Positions 48,918 to 61,033 of a DNA stretch of 64,000 bases are shown here, piece by piece. The DNA lies in NCBI GenBank assembly GCA_003988855.1, contig QYAI01000003.1:310001-374000 (forward strand), read 5' to 3'. Made by a program: the position numbers and the translations under genes. The DNA comes from Arachnopeziza araneosa (lineage: Eukaryota; Ascomycota; Leotiomycetes; Helotiales; Arachnopezizaceae). The notes beneath the pieces were generated by a model that was not told where the DNA came from, did not search any database, and saw nothing but the letters and a program-made list of their open reading frames with translations. How positions within the stretch are numbered: position 1 is the stretch's first letter; the number at the start of each line of letters is the position of its first letter.

Positions 48918-51900
48918 ATGCCTAGAGTTGCGCAAGGCCCTCGAGGCCAGAATAATGGCCGCGTCGCATCCGGTTCTCTTGTTGCATCTCCTTTCAAATC
49001 GCCAGTCAAGTGCGTTTCCAAATATCCAGAGTTGCACTCAGCTAACCTGTCATCAAGAATACCACTCAACGATGATGCCCAGGAAAAAGCCAAAAGGCTA
49101 CAGTCGCGGCATGCCCTCCATGATCTACAGATGAATCAAATCAAGGCCGCTGCTTCCCCAATGCGAAAACTCACAAGCTTTGAACGAGCGGGTAGTTCTT
49201 CGCCATCCTCGAATCCCAAAACACCACGAAGAAATGCAGGAAAAGAAAACGATCTTGATGGAGGAGTTATGATGGTGGGAGGAACGGCGGTTACTCCCAT
49301 GAAGCGCGTACCGCTATTAGCCAATTTCGAGGAATGGATGAAAATGGCTACAGACAACAAAATCAACGCTACAAACTCGTGGAACTTCGCCTTGATCGAT
49401 TATTTTCACGACATGTCGCTGCTAAAAGAAGGGGACGGTGTCAATTTCCAGAAAGCAAGTTGTACCTTGGATGGCTGCGTTAAAATTTATACTAGCAGAG
49501 TCGACAGTGTAGCCACGGAAACGGGAAAGCTTCTCAGCGGTTTAGCGGACAGCGGCAACAGCAAAAAGAAGAAAGGCGAGAATGAAGAAGGGGAGGAGAG
49601 TGAGGAAGAGGTAGAAGACGAAGATGGCGTTGTTAGGAAAAAGCCTAAGAAGCGGGTAAGCATAATTTTAGTATTGTTTCTTGATAGGCTGCGTATACCT
49701 TTGAGCTGCTCCTTTAATTCCATAATTTTTCCACAGCGGACAAATTTGTGGCATGGGAGGAAGAAGAAGAGTCTCGTTCTACTTCCAAGGCGAGAACGGA
49801 TACATATATTTACAAGGTGGCATTTTCCCAGTGGAGATGTCTATTGAATCTTATTTGAAGTTTGTTTGGCGTTGTTTTGGCGGGGTTCTAGCTTATACTC
49901 TTTGTCGCTCTGATAATATGTGTTCCTATTGTGAGGATATTGCTGTTTCCGTTATGATTATCAAATATCGTCAACATCTTACTTGGGAACCCATTGCGAA
50001 AGCATGCTTCCGTTTTTAAGCTTTAGATTGGCCAACTAGAAGTTTGTTGGGTGACCACTAGCCACTACTTGTTATTGTATGTTTTCCGGTACATACTTGC
50101 TCTTCGTTCTGATTGGCCTGCAATTCTGTATGCGGTTTCTCAAGAACCAAACTGTTTTTGTCGAGATGTTAATGTGTCTGAGTGTTTTTATGAAAATTTG
50201 AACGACATTTCTTTTGCACTGCTTTTGAGCTCTTATTTTACTGTTTCTGATGTTTATATGAGGCTTTCTTGAATCTGGCACTAGGCGAGCTACTCGAAAA
50301 TGCCTCCCAGAAGTTGTGGTCTTCTAAATCAAGCAACGAGAGACACCAACCAATGTGGCTTAGCCTTCAGTTTCAGATTTAGCTGTAGGATCATTTGATG
50401 GGCCAAAAGCAGCGGGCAGGCTTTCCCAATGCGGCCACTTTGGGGCCGACTTATGGTTTCTAAAAGTAAAGCATAAGTCGGGTCCGCTGCATCAGGAAAT
50501 CACGACCTTCCCATTAGGAAAAGCGAGTGCACGGACAGTCGCTGCTTTCTACGACATATCTAAAACCTGTATTGAAGTAAACCATAAGATGGTTTGAGGT
50601 TTTCTGACCGCATTAAGAAATATCTGTCTCGATGCGGTTTTGCCTGGCTGAATATTGTCTGGCCGCAATAGGAAATATCCTTCTTCATTCGGAAATGCCT
50701 TTGCAAAGCCCCTGGTGGCTGGAGTAGGTCAGAGACTTAGTCTCTGACCTGCGATCACGTTAGCAAGGCACACTTTCTTTATGTATCTCTTGCGTGTTTC
50801 ATCTATTGCTGTGTATTGCGAAAGGATACTGTCAAGGTGATTTGCTAACATGACGCTAGACTCAGCGCTCATCTGAAGCAACACTTGCAAGTTCATTTGC
50901 AGCCCTGCAATTGAAAAAGTTTGAACTTGAGTTTGCTGTTGACCCTTTATTCAAAAAAGCCTCTGCGGATTTTGACGAAGGAGGAGCTAAAGGCTTATTG
51001 CTAAATCACCTATCGATTGATTCACAAGGAAGAATCGTGTTCGACAGTAGCGACGATGCAGGCGACGCGTCTGGAGAGGGTCAAGCTACGAGACGTAAAG
51101 GCGATGATGTTGATATTGAAGAGGAGACCGAACCCGACTCGATGATTGATACGACAGAAAAGGAAATTGAAGAAGAGGGCGAGGATGTTGAGATTGATGT
51201 TGGCCTGCTTGGTGCAAAGTTCTTTCCAGAACTCGACCGACTAGAAGAGCAAGATATCTGTCCTTCGTTAAAGAACTTTGATTTAGGTGATCCCTCAGGA
51301 AATATGGACATCCCTTTCCTGAAGGCACCGGAAGATTGGCGCCAGGAGAAAGACAAGCCCGACAATGACCGCATCGAGAAATCCGGAATTTTTCTTGAAG
51401 ACGACAATCCAATGGGCTTCGACGACGATGATGATGGACTATTGGGAAATTTCGAAATACCTGCGGATGCAGGCTTTGGCGAGGGAGGTGAGGCTTGGGC
51501 TCGCGATGCAGCTATCGAAACACGAATGCGAGTTCATGATGGAGGTTTGGATAATGACGGTATGGATGGCGGTGAGGGGGAAGACGGAGAGAGAATGGGA
51601 GCTGGCGAATTCGACCCTGTGACTGGCGCATATGTGGTTTCCTTAGATCATAGCGGTAAGACTCAGGGTGGTCACGATGATATCTTGAGTTATTTCGACG
51701 AAGCACTTCAGAAGAATTGGGCAGGTCCGGAACACTGGAGAATTCGAAAAGTAAAGGATATCAACAAGCCAGCCTCGGCTGTCAAGACAAGAAAAGAAAA
51801 GGAACCATTTGAGATCGATTTCTTGTCTCCTCTCAGTGCTAACTTGGCCGAGACCATTTACACTCCAGCATCGTCGAATGCTGTTATATCAATGCCGAAG

Positions 51901-52787
51901 AAAGATTGGAAATCCAAAACTCGCAACCTCCTTCCAGATGATAAGCATTTCAACTCGAAACAGCTCTTGAGACTTTTCCTCAAGCCCAAAGCCCGCATGG
52001 GTAGTCGGAAATCTGCCTTTGGCATGAAGACAAATACCTTCGGCCAAAGAAAGGAAGAAGAGGCGCCTGAAGGCGAGATGGATGAAGCTTTCTGGGCCCA
52101 GAAGGAGGGACCTATTGGACCTGAAGAGGAGCCACTACCTCAGGGTGACTACGATGCCAACTTCTTCCAAGATGATGGCCTCCCTATGGCAGGAGGTATG
52201 GATGATGACGACGATATGGAGTTTGCCGACGCTCGAGAGCATCTTTCACCCGGCGTAGAAGGAGCAGGTGAAGGTATGGATGGAATCACTAATGTTCTCA
52301 ACGGCGAAATGACACAGGTTATTGATGGCGATGGAGCATTTGGTACCCAACTTGTTACCCAAAGCAGGAGAGTCCGGCCTGAATACGTTCAGTACGCTCG
52401 CGTTGCGAAGAAGGTCGATGTCCGCAGACTGAAGGAGGAATTATGGAAAGGTATCGGATTTGAGAGTATCGGAACTGTATGTTGCATCACCTTTACTTTG
52501 TGAGGACTTGCTAACATGCGCAGCGCCCGCAACAAGCTCCGGGACGGTTACCAACGCCGCAAGCCGAGTCGGAAAAGGAGAGTGAAAGTCTCAAGTTCAC
52601 GTCGGTGATGCAAAACCTTCAAACGGTTTACCCGAAACAAGCAATGGATGACATCTCGACGAGTTATTGTTTCATTTGTCTGCTCCACCTGGCCAATGAA
52701 AAAGGGTTGGTGATTACGAAACAAGAAGGCCTCATGGAGTTGGACATTCGAAAAGATCCAACCGCTGAGATCACGGTTGGCGGCTAA
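48918..52787 (+). CDS. brn1: Condensin complex non-SMC subunit Brn1/Barren (kleisin)
   Basis: Exons 48918-49009, 49058-49655, 50866-52476, 52524-52787; introns 48, 1210 and 47 bp; 854 residues. Brn1 is the kleisin that bridges the Smc2-Smc4 heads and recruits the HEAT subunits in mitotic chromosome condensation. Seen: IPLNDDAQEKAKRLQSRHAL in the N-terminal kleisin region, NSWNFALIDYFHDM, a Lys/Glu-rich acidic segment, then LQLKKFELEFAVDPLFKKAS and DFDEGGAKGLLLNHL, a long acidic middle, and a C-terminal winged-helix block from YVQYARVAKKVDVRRLKEELW onward. Intron 1 has branch CTAAC; its length is a multiple of three, so unspliced RNA stays open. Intron 2 is unusually long but is bounded by gtaagc and ctcag with branch GCTAAC and joins KKPKKR to RSSEATLASSF, a continuous family block. 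Confidence 0.92.
50446..50481 (+). repeat. Inverted repeat, 10-bp perfect arms
   Basis: CCGACTTATG at 50446-50455 and its complement CATAAGTCGG at 50472-50481, with a 16-base loop. Confidence 0.9.
50726..50750 (+). repeat. Near-perfect palindrome, 12-bp arms
   Basis: Arm AGGTCAGAGACT, one central T, then AGTCTCTGACCT. A 25-bp hairpin inside BRN1 intron 2, of the kind found at ends or centres of MITE-like elements. Confidence 0.9.
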
Positions 52788-53469
52788 AGGTAGATTGTGG
52801 GGTGTTGTTGTGCGCTCATGTCAGGCTATGAATTGTACGTTAACGGGGCATGTGAAGGTTGTCGGGGAACATGAAACGCGATGCCATAATGCTAAATGAT
52901 GACCTTTGACGTCCATCGGCGGTAGAAGTCAATGGCTTGTCCTGAATTGTCGTGTCTCCGGTGTCAGCACTTGGTGACTGACTGCTCCACGGCACGTGAT
53001 GGATTCAGCCTCATGCAGAGGCTGCGCTGTCTTGTCTCCCCCTCCCATCCATCTAAATATATACACAGCCTCGAAGTGCAGTGGTCCGATCTGCGAGTGC
53101 ACATAGCAAATGCACGTCTCCAGATTGTCCATCCAGTAGTCGGAGGTCAGCACTCCTGACCTCACCTCAGCCCCAAGCCCAGCCTAACCACCTTCATCCT
53201 TCAGGGCAACGCTTGGCCTATGAGCAGCGACAGCCCGCGCCGCACGCAGGGGACCATGGTTTGATACACCAAGAGCGAGGGAGGATGAGGCGCAGCCCTG
53301 CGGTGAGATGTTCACCTTCACAGCGTGTGCTTTTCCTTAATGTCTGCGTCCCCCCCGCCGCTGCTTCTCCGCGATCCCCTTTTTTGATGGTTTCGCGATT
53401 CTGCTGTCGCCGTCCTCCTCTGTCATCGTTGGCTTCTGGTCTCGAGGCGTGAAGTTGTGTCGCTCTGCC
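52788..53469. other. Intergenic region
   Basis: 682 bp without a supportable gene; pyrimidine-rich and containing the promoter of the next gene. Confidence 0.4.
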
Positions 53470-55060
53470 ATGATTATTTCGAATCTGTCGACGTGTTGGC
53501 GGAGCAGCCTTGTCGGGGCGGTGTTGGGGTTGGCTCTGAGCTTGGCTGAGGCTCAAATCACTCCCGGTTCTCCAGTTACCTCAACTTCTTCTGAATCCTC
53601 AAGTCCGACATTACAGCCGACGGTGCCAGCGTCCTTAGCACCTATTGCTGACCCTTCTCCAACAGCGGCAACAACTTCAAGCTCATCTGCTGTACCTTCA
53701 CCAGCACTTACTTTGACTTGGGCGGCACTTAACGTCACTACCGACAATAATGTCTTCGTTAGCTACCAATTTCCACCGAACACATCTCAAGAGAATTTGC
53801 GATTGCTACTTTGCAAAACAACTGCACTACGTTCCCAACCTCCTCATCCATCCGAAGTATTTATTGTACAAGAGTTACCAGGCGAGACCTCCGCACTTTC
53901 GATACTAAGAGTTCTGCTAACACAAAACAGCTCGTTCAATATATGCTACACTCGCAGAGCCTTCAACCCGCGCGACTCCTGATACTAGCGGAGATCTTGT
54001 GCCACTCTCATTCATGATCCAGCCATTCGGGGTGAATAATGCCGTGTCAAGCGACTTGTCGAATTTCTTCTTCTGCTTTGGGCTTGCACTAGCAAATACT
54101 ATCGATAATATCGAATGCAAATACTATAGCCCATATTTCGATATACGCCCAAACTTTAGTATCCAGCGCAACCACGCCAGAGCTGCTAGTAGTGCACCCT
54201 TGAGTATATCAGTTTTCATGACCGTAACACAGACAACACAACCAGTGACTGCGTCAGGAGTTCCTACAACTCTGTTTGCTGCACCTCCATCAACATCCCT
54301 CGAATCCAACATAACCCCCACAGCACCAATAGCCTCAGCCTCAGCCTCAGCCTCAGCCTCATCCTCATCCTCAACCTTAGTCTTAGCGTCCGCAGCACCA
54401 ACTCCCGTTTCAAGTGGCTCAGCTATGAAATCTTCATCCCACGGCCTCTCCATAGGTGCTAAAGTCGGCATCGCTCTTGGCTCCCTCGTTGTAGCCTTCC
54501 TCCTCCTGCTGCTTGCCCTCTTCTTCCTCCGCCGCAAACATACACGCCGCAATCTGCCCCCATCCCATCATACCGACTCTTTCCCACATACCGCACTCAT
54601 CACGGAAAAAGATGACGCCTCCCCCTCATCGATAAATCCCCTCCCACCACCCTCCTCGAACAATACGCCTTTCATAAACCGCCATCCCCCCACGCACATT
54701 CCGTACACCTCTCTCGCAAACCCCTCATCCTCTCCTCCCCAACAACCACCATATAATACAGGAGTACCCAAGCGGAAACCTACTGCAAACGCTGTCGTAT
54801 CGACCATTTCCCGCGGCCTAAGTACGATATCGCGATCGTCAGGACCGAGTGGGAGCGCTGGCACAAATAGCAGCTCGAATTTCGAGTCGTATAGAGATGT
54901 GGGACCCGCGCCGACTTATGGCGATGCAAGGCAGAGTCCACAGGTGTTTACGTCTGAGGCACTGAGGGAGGAGGGCATGACAGCGGAGGAGGTGGCGAGG
55001 TTGGAGGAAGAAGAGAGGAGGATTGATGCTGCGATTGCAGAAGCGGAAAGGCGGGGTTAG
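53470..55060 (+). CDS. Secretory-pathway membrane protein with Ser/Thr-rich ectodomain (frame break unresolved)
   Basis: The start is the ATG at 53470. The first frame (to 53982) has a signal peptide (LVGAVLGLALSLAEAQ), a Ser/Thr/Pro stretch, and a folded-looking segment with ALNVTTDNNVFVSYQF, LPGETSALSI and SSFNICYT. The second frame (to 55060) carries a Ser/Ala repeat from a CCTCAG hexamer (54336-54365), one membrane helix (VGIALGSLVVAFLLLLLALFFL, then RRKHTRR) and a disordered Pro/Ser cytosolic tail ending in a Glu-rich coil. The two are one base out of phase near 53950-54000 and I cannot find a convincing intron joining them, so either a frameshift or one or two introns are involved. A shared frame around TRATPDTSGDLVPLSF suggests continuity. 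Single-pass wall-sensor-like architecture; function unknown. Confidence 0.6.
54336..54365 (+). repeat. CCTCAG hexamer repeat encoding Ser-Ala
   Basis: Several units of a Ser-Ala-coding hexamer just before the membrane helix; frame-preserving, so length could vary between strains. Confidence 0.8.
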
Positions 55061-55434
55061 GAAAGGAAGCTAAATGGAGTTTTGGTTACGGGATATTGGC
55101 CCCTGGTTTTGAAGAATGAATAAATTATTCGTCAAGTATACCTTTAAGTGTAATGAAATTACGCCTTCAAATGACTATGATTGTGTTAGGAGAAACGAAA
55201 TTAACGAAGACGATCGGTGAATGAGTTCAAGGAACGAGAGAAAATGTTTCATCTTTTTCAACCTCTCGTTTAGATATGCTGCCCGAAATTACGTTACAAA
55301 AAAAGAGACAAACTGCACGAGAGCAAGTTCCTATACTCCATTGATGAACCGCTTTGAGCCCCAATCCTATGCAAAATGTAATTGTGCATTTGTAATGTAC
55401 CGAAAAATTTAAACTCCAATTCATGCCTCGAATC
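55061..55434. terminator. Convergent 3' region with AATAAA
   Basis: AATAAA at 55119-55124, about 60 bp after the upstream stop, is a likely polyadenylation signal. The remaining spacer is AT-rich with no gene. Confidence 0.5.
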
Positions 55435-58400
55435 TTATGCTCCATATCCTTGTCGATTGCCCGAGTTTCCTCGCCCACTTTGTTGCTGAGGTGGAAAGTA
55501 TTGCTGTTGTGGATACTGAGACGGTGATTGTCTGTCTTGTTCTGGTTGCACAGAGAAATTTGGAGCTGGAGGGGTCGACCATCCGCCCCCTTGCGCGTAC
55601 ACATTCGCTGCTGAGGCAGGGAATGCCGAACCTCTCTGTCCTTGAACTGGTTGCTGTTGGGAAAATTGGCCCATGTTGCCGTAACCAGACGGAGCTCGAT
55701 ACTCATGGGAGGATTGATCCGAATACTGCTGGGACAATGCTTGTTGTTGCCGGTGGACAATCGCATTCTGCACAGCAACACTGTTCATACTCTGTTTGAT
55801 GGCTTGCTTGTCCTTCTCCCGTGCGTCAATCGCTCCGACAAGTCCAACTTGAGGAAGGGGCTTGTTTGAGTTCATCGCCATATTGATGAGCGGCTGACCA
55901 GTTGCTCTCGCTAGATGTTCTTGGTCACGAGCCGATAGGCTGCTAGGAATATTACCGACACTGGACGATCCTAGCATTGCGGAAGTGCCTCGCGAGTTTG
56001 GCCTTTGCAAAAAATCGGCTGAATTGTTACGAGAATGGCTTATTTGGGCTAACCGATCAGTTGAGCTGTTTCGGGAGTGGCTTGTCGGAGCGAGTTTATC
56101 ACTCGATCGGTTTCGGACGAGCGGTGGAGTCGGGGTATTGCGACCAATTGTATTGCTAGATTGTTGTCGTTGGTGTGCATAGAGTGGAGCTGCAGTAGCA
56201 CGTTGTTGAACAAACTGCTCCGGCGTGATGGCATGCTGAGAATCCATACTGCTAGCTGCTGCCTGCGGAGGCTGCCAGGCCAATGTTCTAGATTCTGCTG
56301 CGCCCAGACGATAGTTTGAATTGTCTGGAAGTGGTTTCCGATTCGGCGACTTTGATTGCCCAGTACTTCCTGGTCTTTTCCCAGGACTTCCAACTCGAGG
56401 AGCACGATCAACAGGAAAGTTATTCATCGCAGGACCAGGGCTGTTTGCCCTAGCGTAGCTTGTCACCGGGCCAGGACTAGGACTCCGAGCATAATTGATT
56501 GTAGGTCCAAAGTCAATATGAATGGGTGGTGGGCTAGCATTCTGAAGACCATACCTTGAATCTCCTAGTTCTGGATTTCCAACGGTTTTCTTAATTCCAG
56601 CTCGTGGCTTGTCGGGTCGATATTTCTCCATTGATTCCCGAGTATCCATCGACCGTCGAGTGCTAGCATAATCCGGTGAAGCTGTAGAGTCAGCATCGTT
56701 GTAGATGCTGCTGACTCCACTGTTCTGGCGATAAAAATCCTTGCCAGGTAAAGGTCGAGTATTCTTTGCACCTTGCCCAATCATTTCGAACCCACCTTGA
56801 TCAATAACATGTTGTTCTAAGGAGTCAGCGCTGGATGGAGTTTCTGGGGAAGTCGAAGTCTGAATCTCTGAGAGCCTCGAAGGCAAAGGTTTTCGAAGAA
56901 TGCTTGGGCCAGTTTGCAAACGGCCTGGTTGCGTTGCTGAACTAGCTATGGATTCATGAGGAACCTCAGGGCTATAGCCGTAATTGGGTGAAGAAGAGTA
57001 TGAAGAAGTAAAACCTTGCGGTTGCTGAGATGAGTGTAAATCGTATTGGGAATCATTAATAAAAGCTTGAGAAGTTGCTGAGTTCTGATTGGCTCGCGGT
57101 TCGAAATCTTGGGGGCGGACAGGAGAGGAGTTCTCGAAAGAAAATCGACGGTTCAAAGGTTCTACTACGCCTTCATTCGCGCCACTTGAATTAGCACGAA
57201 ACTCGTTTGCGTTGGCTTTAGGTACTACCCCTGAATCATTGCCTTCTCCGTAGAATCCACCCACATCATGATGCCTTTGATTTTCATTTGTCATTGACCC
57301 TTCTCTATAGGCAGTGACACCGCTAGCGCTGGCTAATTGAGAGAGAGTAGTACTAGACATGCGGCTATTAGCTCGTCGAAGTTCCGGCGAGTGATATGGC
57401 TTTGTGGAAGGCATTTGACCAGGGGTATGCGAAAATTTAGGAGGTGCCACCACAGGCTCTGGAGAGGTCGTAGACTGCAGTTCTTGAAGTTCCCGGACAG
57501 GTGTGTTTCTGCCAGGACGCTCGTCGTCTGAACTTAAACGCTCTGGAGTGCTTCCTATCTCTTGCATATATCGTAATCCAGAGGCTGTGGGGGGTGAAAC
57601 TACACCTAGAGCATGGGGTGGCGGAGTTGGGCCAGATTCATAAGCTCCGTCATAAGGTGAAGGTGATGTTCGGTTTTGTGAGCGGTTCATATCATGCGTC
57701 TCAGAAACGGAACGATTATGAGGATTAGACTTGGTTCTAGGAGGTGTAGCGAAAATTGAAGCAGTCGGAGGAGCCGAGTCTGTCCTGGGTAGAGAACCAG
57801 AAGGATCATCACCAGTCTGACCAGGACCCCATGACACTGATGGTTGAGATCTGACGGATGCTGCATCGTCAAACTGTATCCGGGTTCGAGATGGGCCAAA
57901 ACTATTGCGAGTGCTTCTCCTGCTGCTGTATCTGCTGTTGGCTTTGCTGCCACTTTCAACAGCTAGCATACGCTTGCCCGTGAGCTCCTTCATCCGTTTC
58001 CTCCATTCTGATTCTTTCCAGGTTGCGCTTCCTGGCTCTAAGATGAGTCCTGAGACGTCCAAAATCTCCAGGTACCCATATCTGCGATGCTTTGGCATAG
58101 CAAACATAAGACTCCGTACATCTTCTGTAGCCGCAACCAAACGCCCAGGGCGACCGTACAAGGCAAATGCGTCAAACACTGGGAAGAGCCATCGTAGCAT
58201 CATCTCGAATCCAGTGACAGCTGGGTGAACTTCGGGCATTACGAATACAAAGCCCTCTGTGGTTGAAGGTGGGTTAGAATGAATTGTAATAGATCCTTCA
58301 ACCTTGACTAGGGTTGAAGCATCAATAAGAGGCTTCGATTGTGGATATATTGCAAAAGCTGAATATGCATCGGAGATTGTAGCAATGGGTCGGACTTTCT

Positions 58401-59542
58401 TCGTCTTTTTAGAATCAAAAAACTTGATGTCTCCTTTCAAGACTGGCGGCCTTGACCGGTCGTATGCAGACTTCTTCTTCAGTTGCTTTTGGAGCTTCTG
58501 CACTTCCTTCTCGTCTGGTGGTGAAATAACACACCAGCACCGCCTCCATGGCGTTCCTGCCCCGAAACGAACTCGAGCCCAGTCCGCCGTAGGCACTTTC
58601 AATTTGTCCATTACAACGTTGATATTATTCAATTGTTTCCCCTTCCCAGCTATCAGAGCGCCAGTATAAGCTTCTTGTAAAGTGGCATGTTCAAACATGG
58701 CTAACCGAATTCCGGCAGTCCATTGTATAAGGGAGTGGTGTGAATTAAAATGAAGGAGATAGCGATTCTTCCCAGCCGTAGAAATACTAAGAACATTTTG
58801 CAGTGGTGCTTCATTGTCTGATCGAGTAGGTAGAGATTCAATCTAGCATATCAGCGAGGCCAAATAAGCTACTGAAAACTTGCTCACCATTTTAATAGAA
58901 GCATCTGTAAGATTGATGAATTTCGGTAAGACTTCACCGTCTACCCCAGCAGTATCGAGCTCTGCTGCATCCCATAATGATAGAACTGTACCCACGAGTT
59001 GTGCAAAGCACTCCGTCCATGTTCGGTCTGCGTTTGGCCGTCCATCTACCTTACGTTAATAATAGCATATCTAGGGAAAAGAGATGGACTGACGCGTATT
59101 CTGATCATCTAGCTTCAAAAAGTACCCCTCTTGGTAGAGCTTGTTTGCATGGCTGTTGAGAAACGTAAAGATAGGCTGTAGTTCTGGCAACGTATCTTGA
59201 TTCACATCCATCAGTGGAGGCTGATATGTCTGGACCATAGACATAGGTCTGGAGCCCGACTGAGCACGTTCACGCTGAACTCTTGGCTGGGGCGACTCCC
59301 CTCCTTCCCGTGCATTGAAGTTTGAAGTATCTGTCGGCGTTGATGAGTCCCTCAAGAACTCTCGTCTTGGAAATTCACCCCTTCCTGTGTCATGCTTTAG
59401 CTGTGGTTGTATGCTCGTCGGCGTCGGGCTGGTGTCTCGATGGTTTGAGGTGAGACCAGACATAAACGATAGTACTGCAAAAGTCAGCAAAAAGAGCTCA
59501 GGGCGTGGAACTCCTCAACTCACCTCGACTTCTGTTCCCCAT
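55435..59542 (-). CDS. CAF120: PH-domain protein of the CAF120/Skg3 family
   Basis: Exons 59542-59524, 59474-59094, 59045-58888, 58842-55435; introns 49, 48 and 45 bp (intron 2 donor gtcagt); 1321 residues. The first exon is only 19 bases and gives MGNRSR, joined in phase to VLSFMSG. The conserved part, about residues 100-425, contains the PH-like core: RTWTECFAQLVGTVLSLWDA, KFINLTDASIK, RYLLHFNSHHSLIQWTAGIR and later RFGAGTPWRRCWCVISPP, then the block GYLEILDVSGLILEPG. The rest is Ser/Pro/Gln-rich disorder. In yeast Caf120 was found with the CCR4-NOT complex, and the related Skg3 sits at the cell cortex; which role applies here is unknown. Confidence 0.87.
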
Positions 59543-61033
59543 TGTGACTGCTTCAACAATCGTATGTACTGTACTGTGATGTACACTAAGTGTCGATTCT
59601 TTCGGTGGTTCCGGAGCTCCGGTTTTGGACGGATTCAACGTCCGGCGCCCTTCTCAAAAGGCTTCGAGGAGATGTGAATTGGTACGACCTATAAATGCCA
59701 AATACCACGGTCAAGAGAATGGAGATCGCAGTCCTTCCACTGCGGGTGAAGTCTGCCCAGAATGACCACGCTCCACGGTTCCGAACGAGGAATGGTGATA
59801 AAATTACAGGGCAGCACCTTTCCGCAACCTTAAACAACGTCACTGGGGCGGCTGGCTGGGCCTCGACTCTTTGAACGCTAGCGGTTTAAAGGCTGCAAGG
59901 AGTCGACGAATAAGCAAAAGAAGGTCACCAGAAAATTCCTCGCTTTCGGCCTTCAAATGTACACTTTCACTTCGCTCGGCTTATTCATCAGAGTCGTGTC
60001 GGCAGAAAAACGTCGCAGAAGGAGAACATGGGCTTCGCGCTATTGGAGAGGTTTTGCTACCCTTTACAGTCGAGAGTTCGTATCGAGACGACTTGGCGAG
60101 AGTACTAACCCTGTTTGCCCGTTTAGGCTTGACTAGAAGTACGCGTCATGAGAATAACTGCGTGAGAGCAGCAGAGGACAGTATGGGTATGGGCTATGGG
60201 CTATGGGCTATGGGCTATGGGCTATGGGCTATGGGCTATGGAGCAGGAAATACCGGGACTACTTCCTGTACCACTGTACCGTACTAGGCTACTTGAGCAG
60301 AGATCGCCTGGGTTGCGCGGTTGTGCCGCAGCTCTGGGATTTCCGTACTCGTATCATGGGGTCTGTGGAGATGCTTCCAGAGATTGGATCACATCATTCC
60401 GTATTGAACGACCACGACCCAAATTCCAAATTCCAAACTCGAACCATTCGGGCTCGGCTCGCAAGCACCTAGCCGCTAGGTACTGGGTACGTGAGGGCGC
60501 GAGCCAAACAATGTTAGCATTGGCCGTGTCTATCACCCACAGCAGCTCCTCCTAACATTGGGAGTAATCGGTCAACTCAGTGTGCCTAAAGCAATCATAT
60601 CAAAGAAGCTATGGAGGGGAATTGCAACGTGCTACAAAGAGACGCCCTTCTTCTGACGTAAAACAAGCCTCCATCCTCGTGCTTCTGAGCTTACCTAGAA
60701 GGCTGTGCATCCTCACAAATCAGCAGCAGATATCAAGGTATTGGCTGTGGTATCTCACTCCAATCCACCCATGCTGCTTGTCCAAACCTATGGGAGGATA
60801 CTGGATCTTGAAGCTCGAAACAAAAGCAAGGACAACCGACTACTAACGTGCTTCAAGAATTAAACTGCCTGGTGAGGTCAATGGAGTTTAGCTCCACATG
60901 AATCCTGCATCTCGCCAATCAGCCTTGCTTATCGTAAACGTTGAGCTCCAGCAAACCAGGGTCAGCTATTTGACTTGCTACAAATCAATGATCTGCTTCC
61001 TCACCACCGTCCATTTTCTCTCCACGAGGCGGG
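59543..61033. promoter_or_regulatory. Divergent intergenic region CAF120 / PTC7-like
   Basis: 1.5 kb with both promoters expected. The only structure seen is a heptamer minisatellite at about 60187-60240; short open frames across it come from the repeat and are not genes. Confidence 0.5.
60187..60240 (+). repeat. Heptamer minisatellite (GGGCTAT)n
   Basis: Seven contiguous copies of GGGCTAT from 60191, preceded by one shortened variant. It resembles neither the telomere repeat TTAGGG nor a coding repeat. Confidence 0.95.

Larger units (their letters stand above)
49656..50865 (+). repeat. Oversized BRN1 intron with hairpins; probable repeat-derived insertion
   Basis: 1210 bp, against 45-233 bp for every other intron in the window. 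It holds two strong inverted repeats (50446-50481 and 50726-50750) and a 27-bp direct repeat (about 50603-50629 and 50658-50684, core CCGCAxTAxGAAATATC). No transposase-like frame or target duplication was found, so a miniature non-autonomous element or decayed insertion is the best reading. A decoy acceptor (cacag) at about 49741 opens a short frame that ends at 49847. Confidence 0.5.

Noticed and set aside
50051..50272. 73-codon frame inside BRN1 intron 2
   Set aside because: Hydrophobic low-information sequence without homology I recognise; no transposase motif.
60196..60555. Open frames across the heptamer repeat
   Set aside because: They are a by-product of the repeat lacking stops and show no protein-like sequence.
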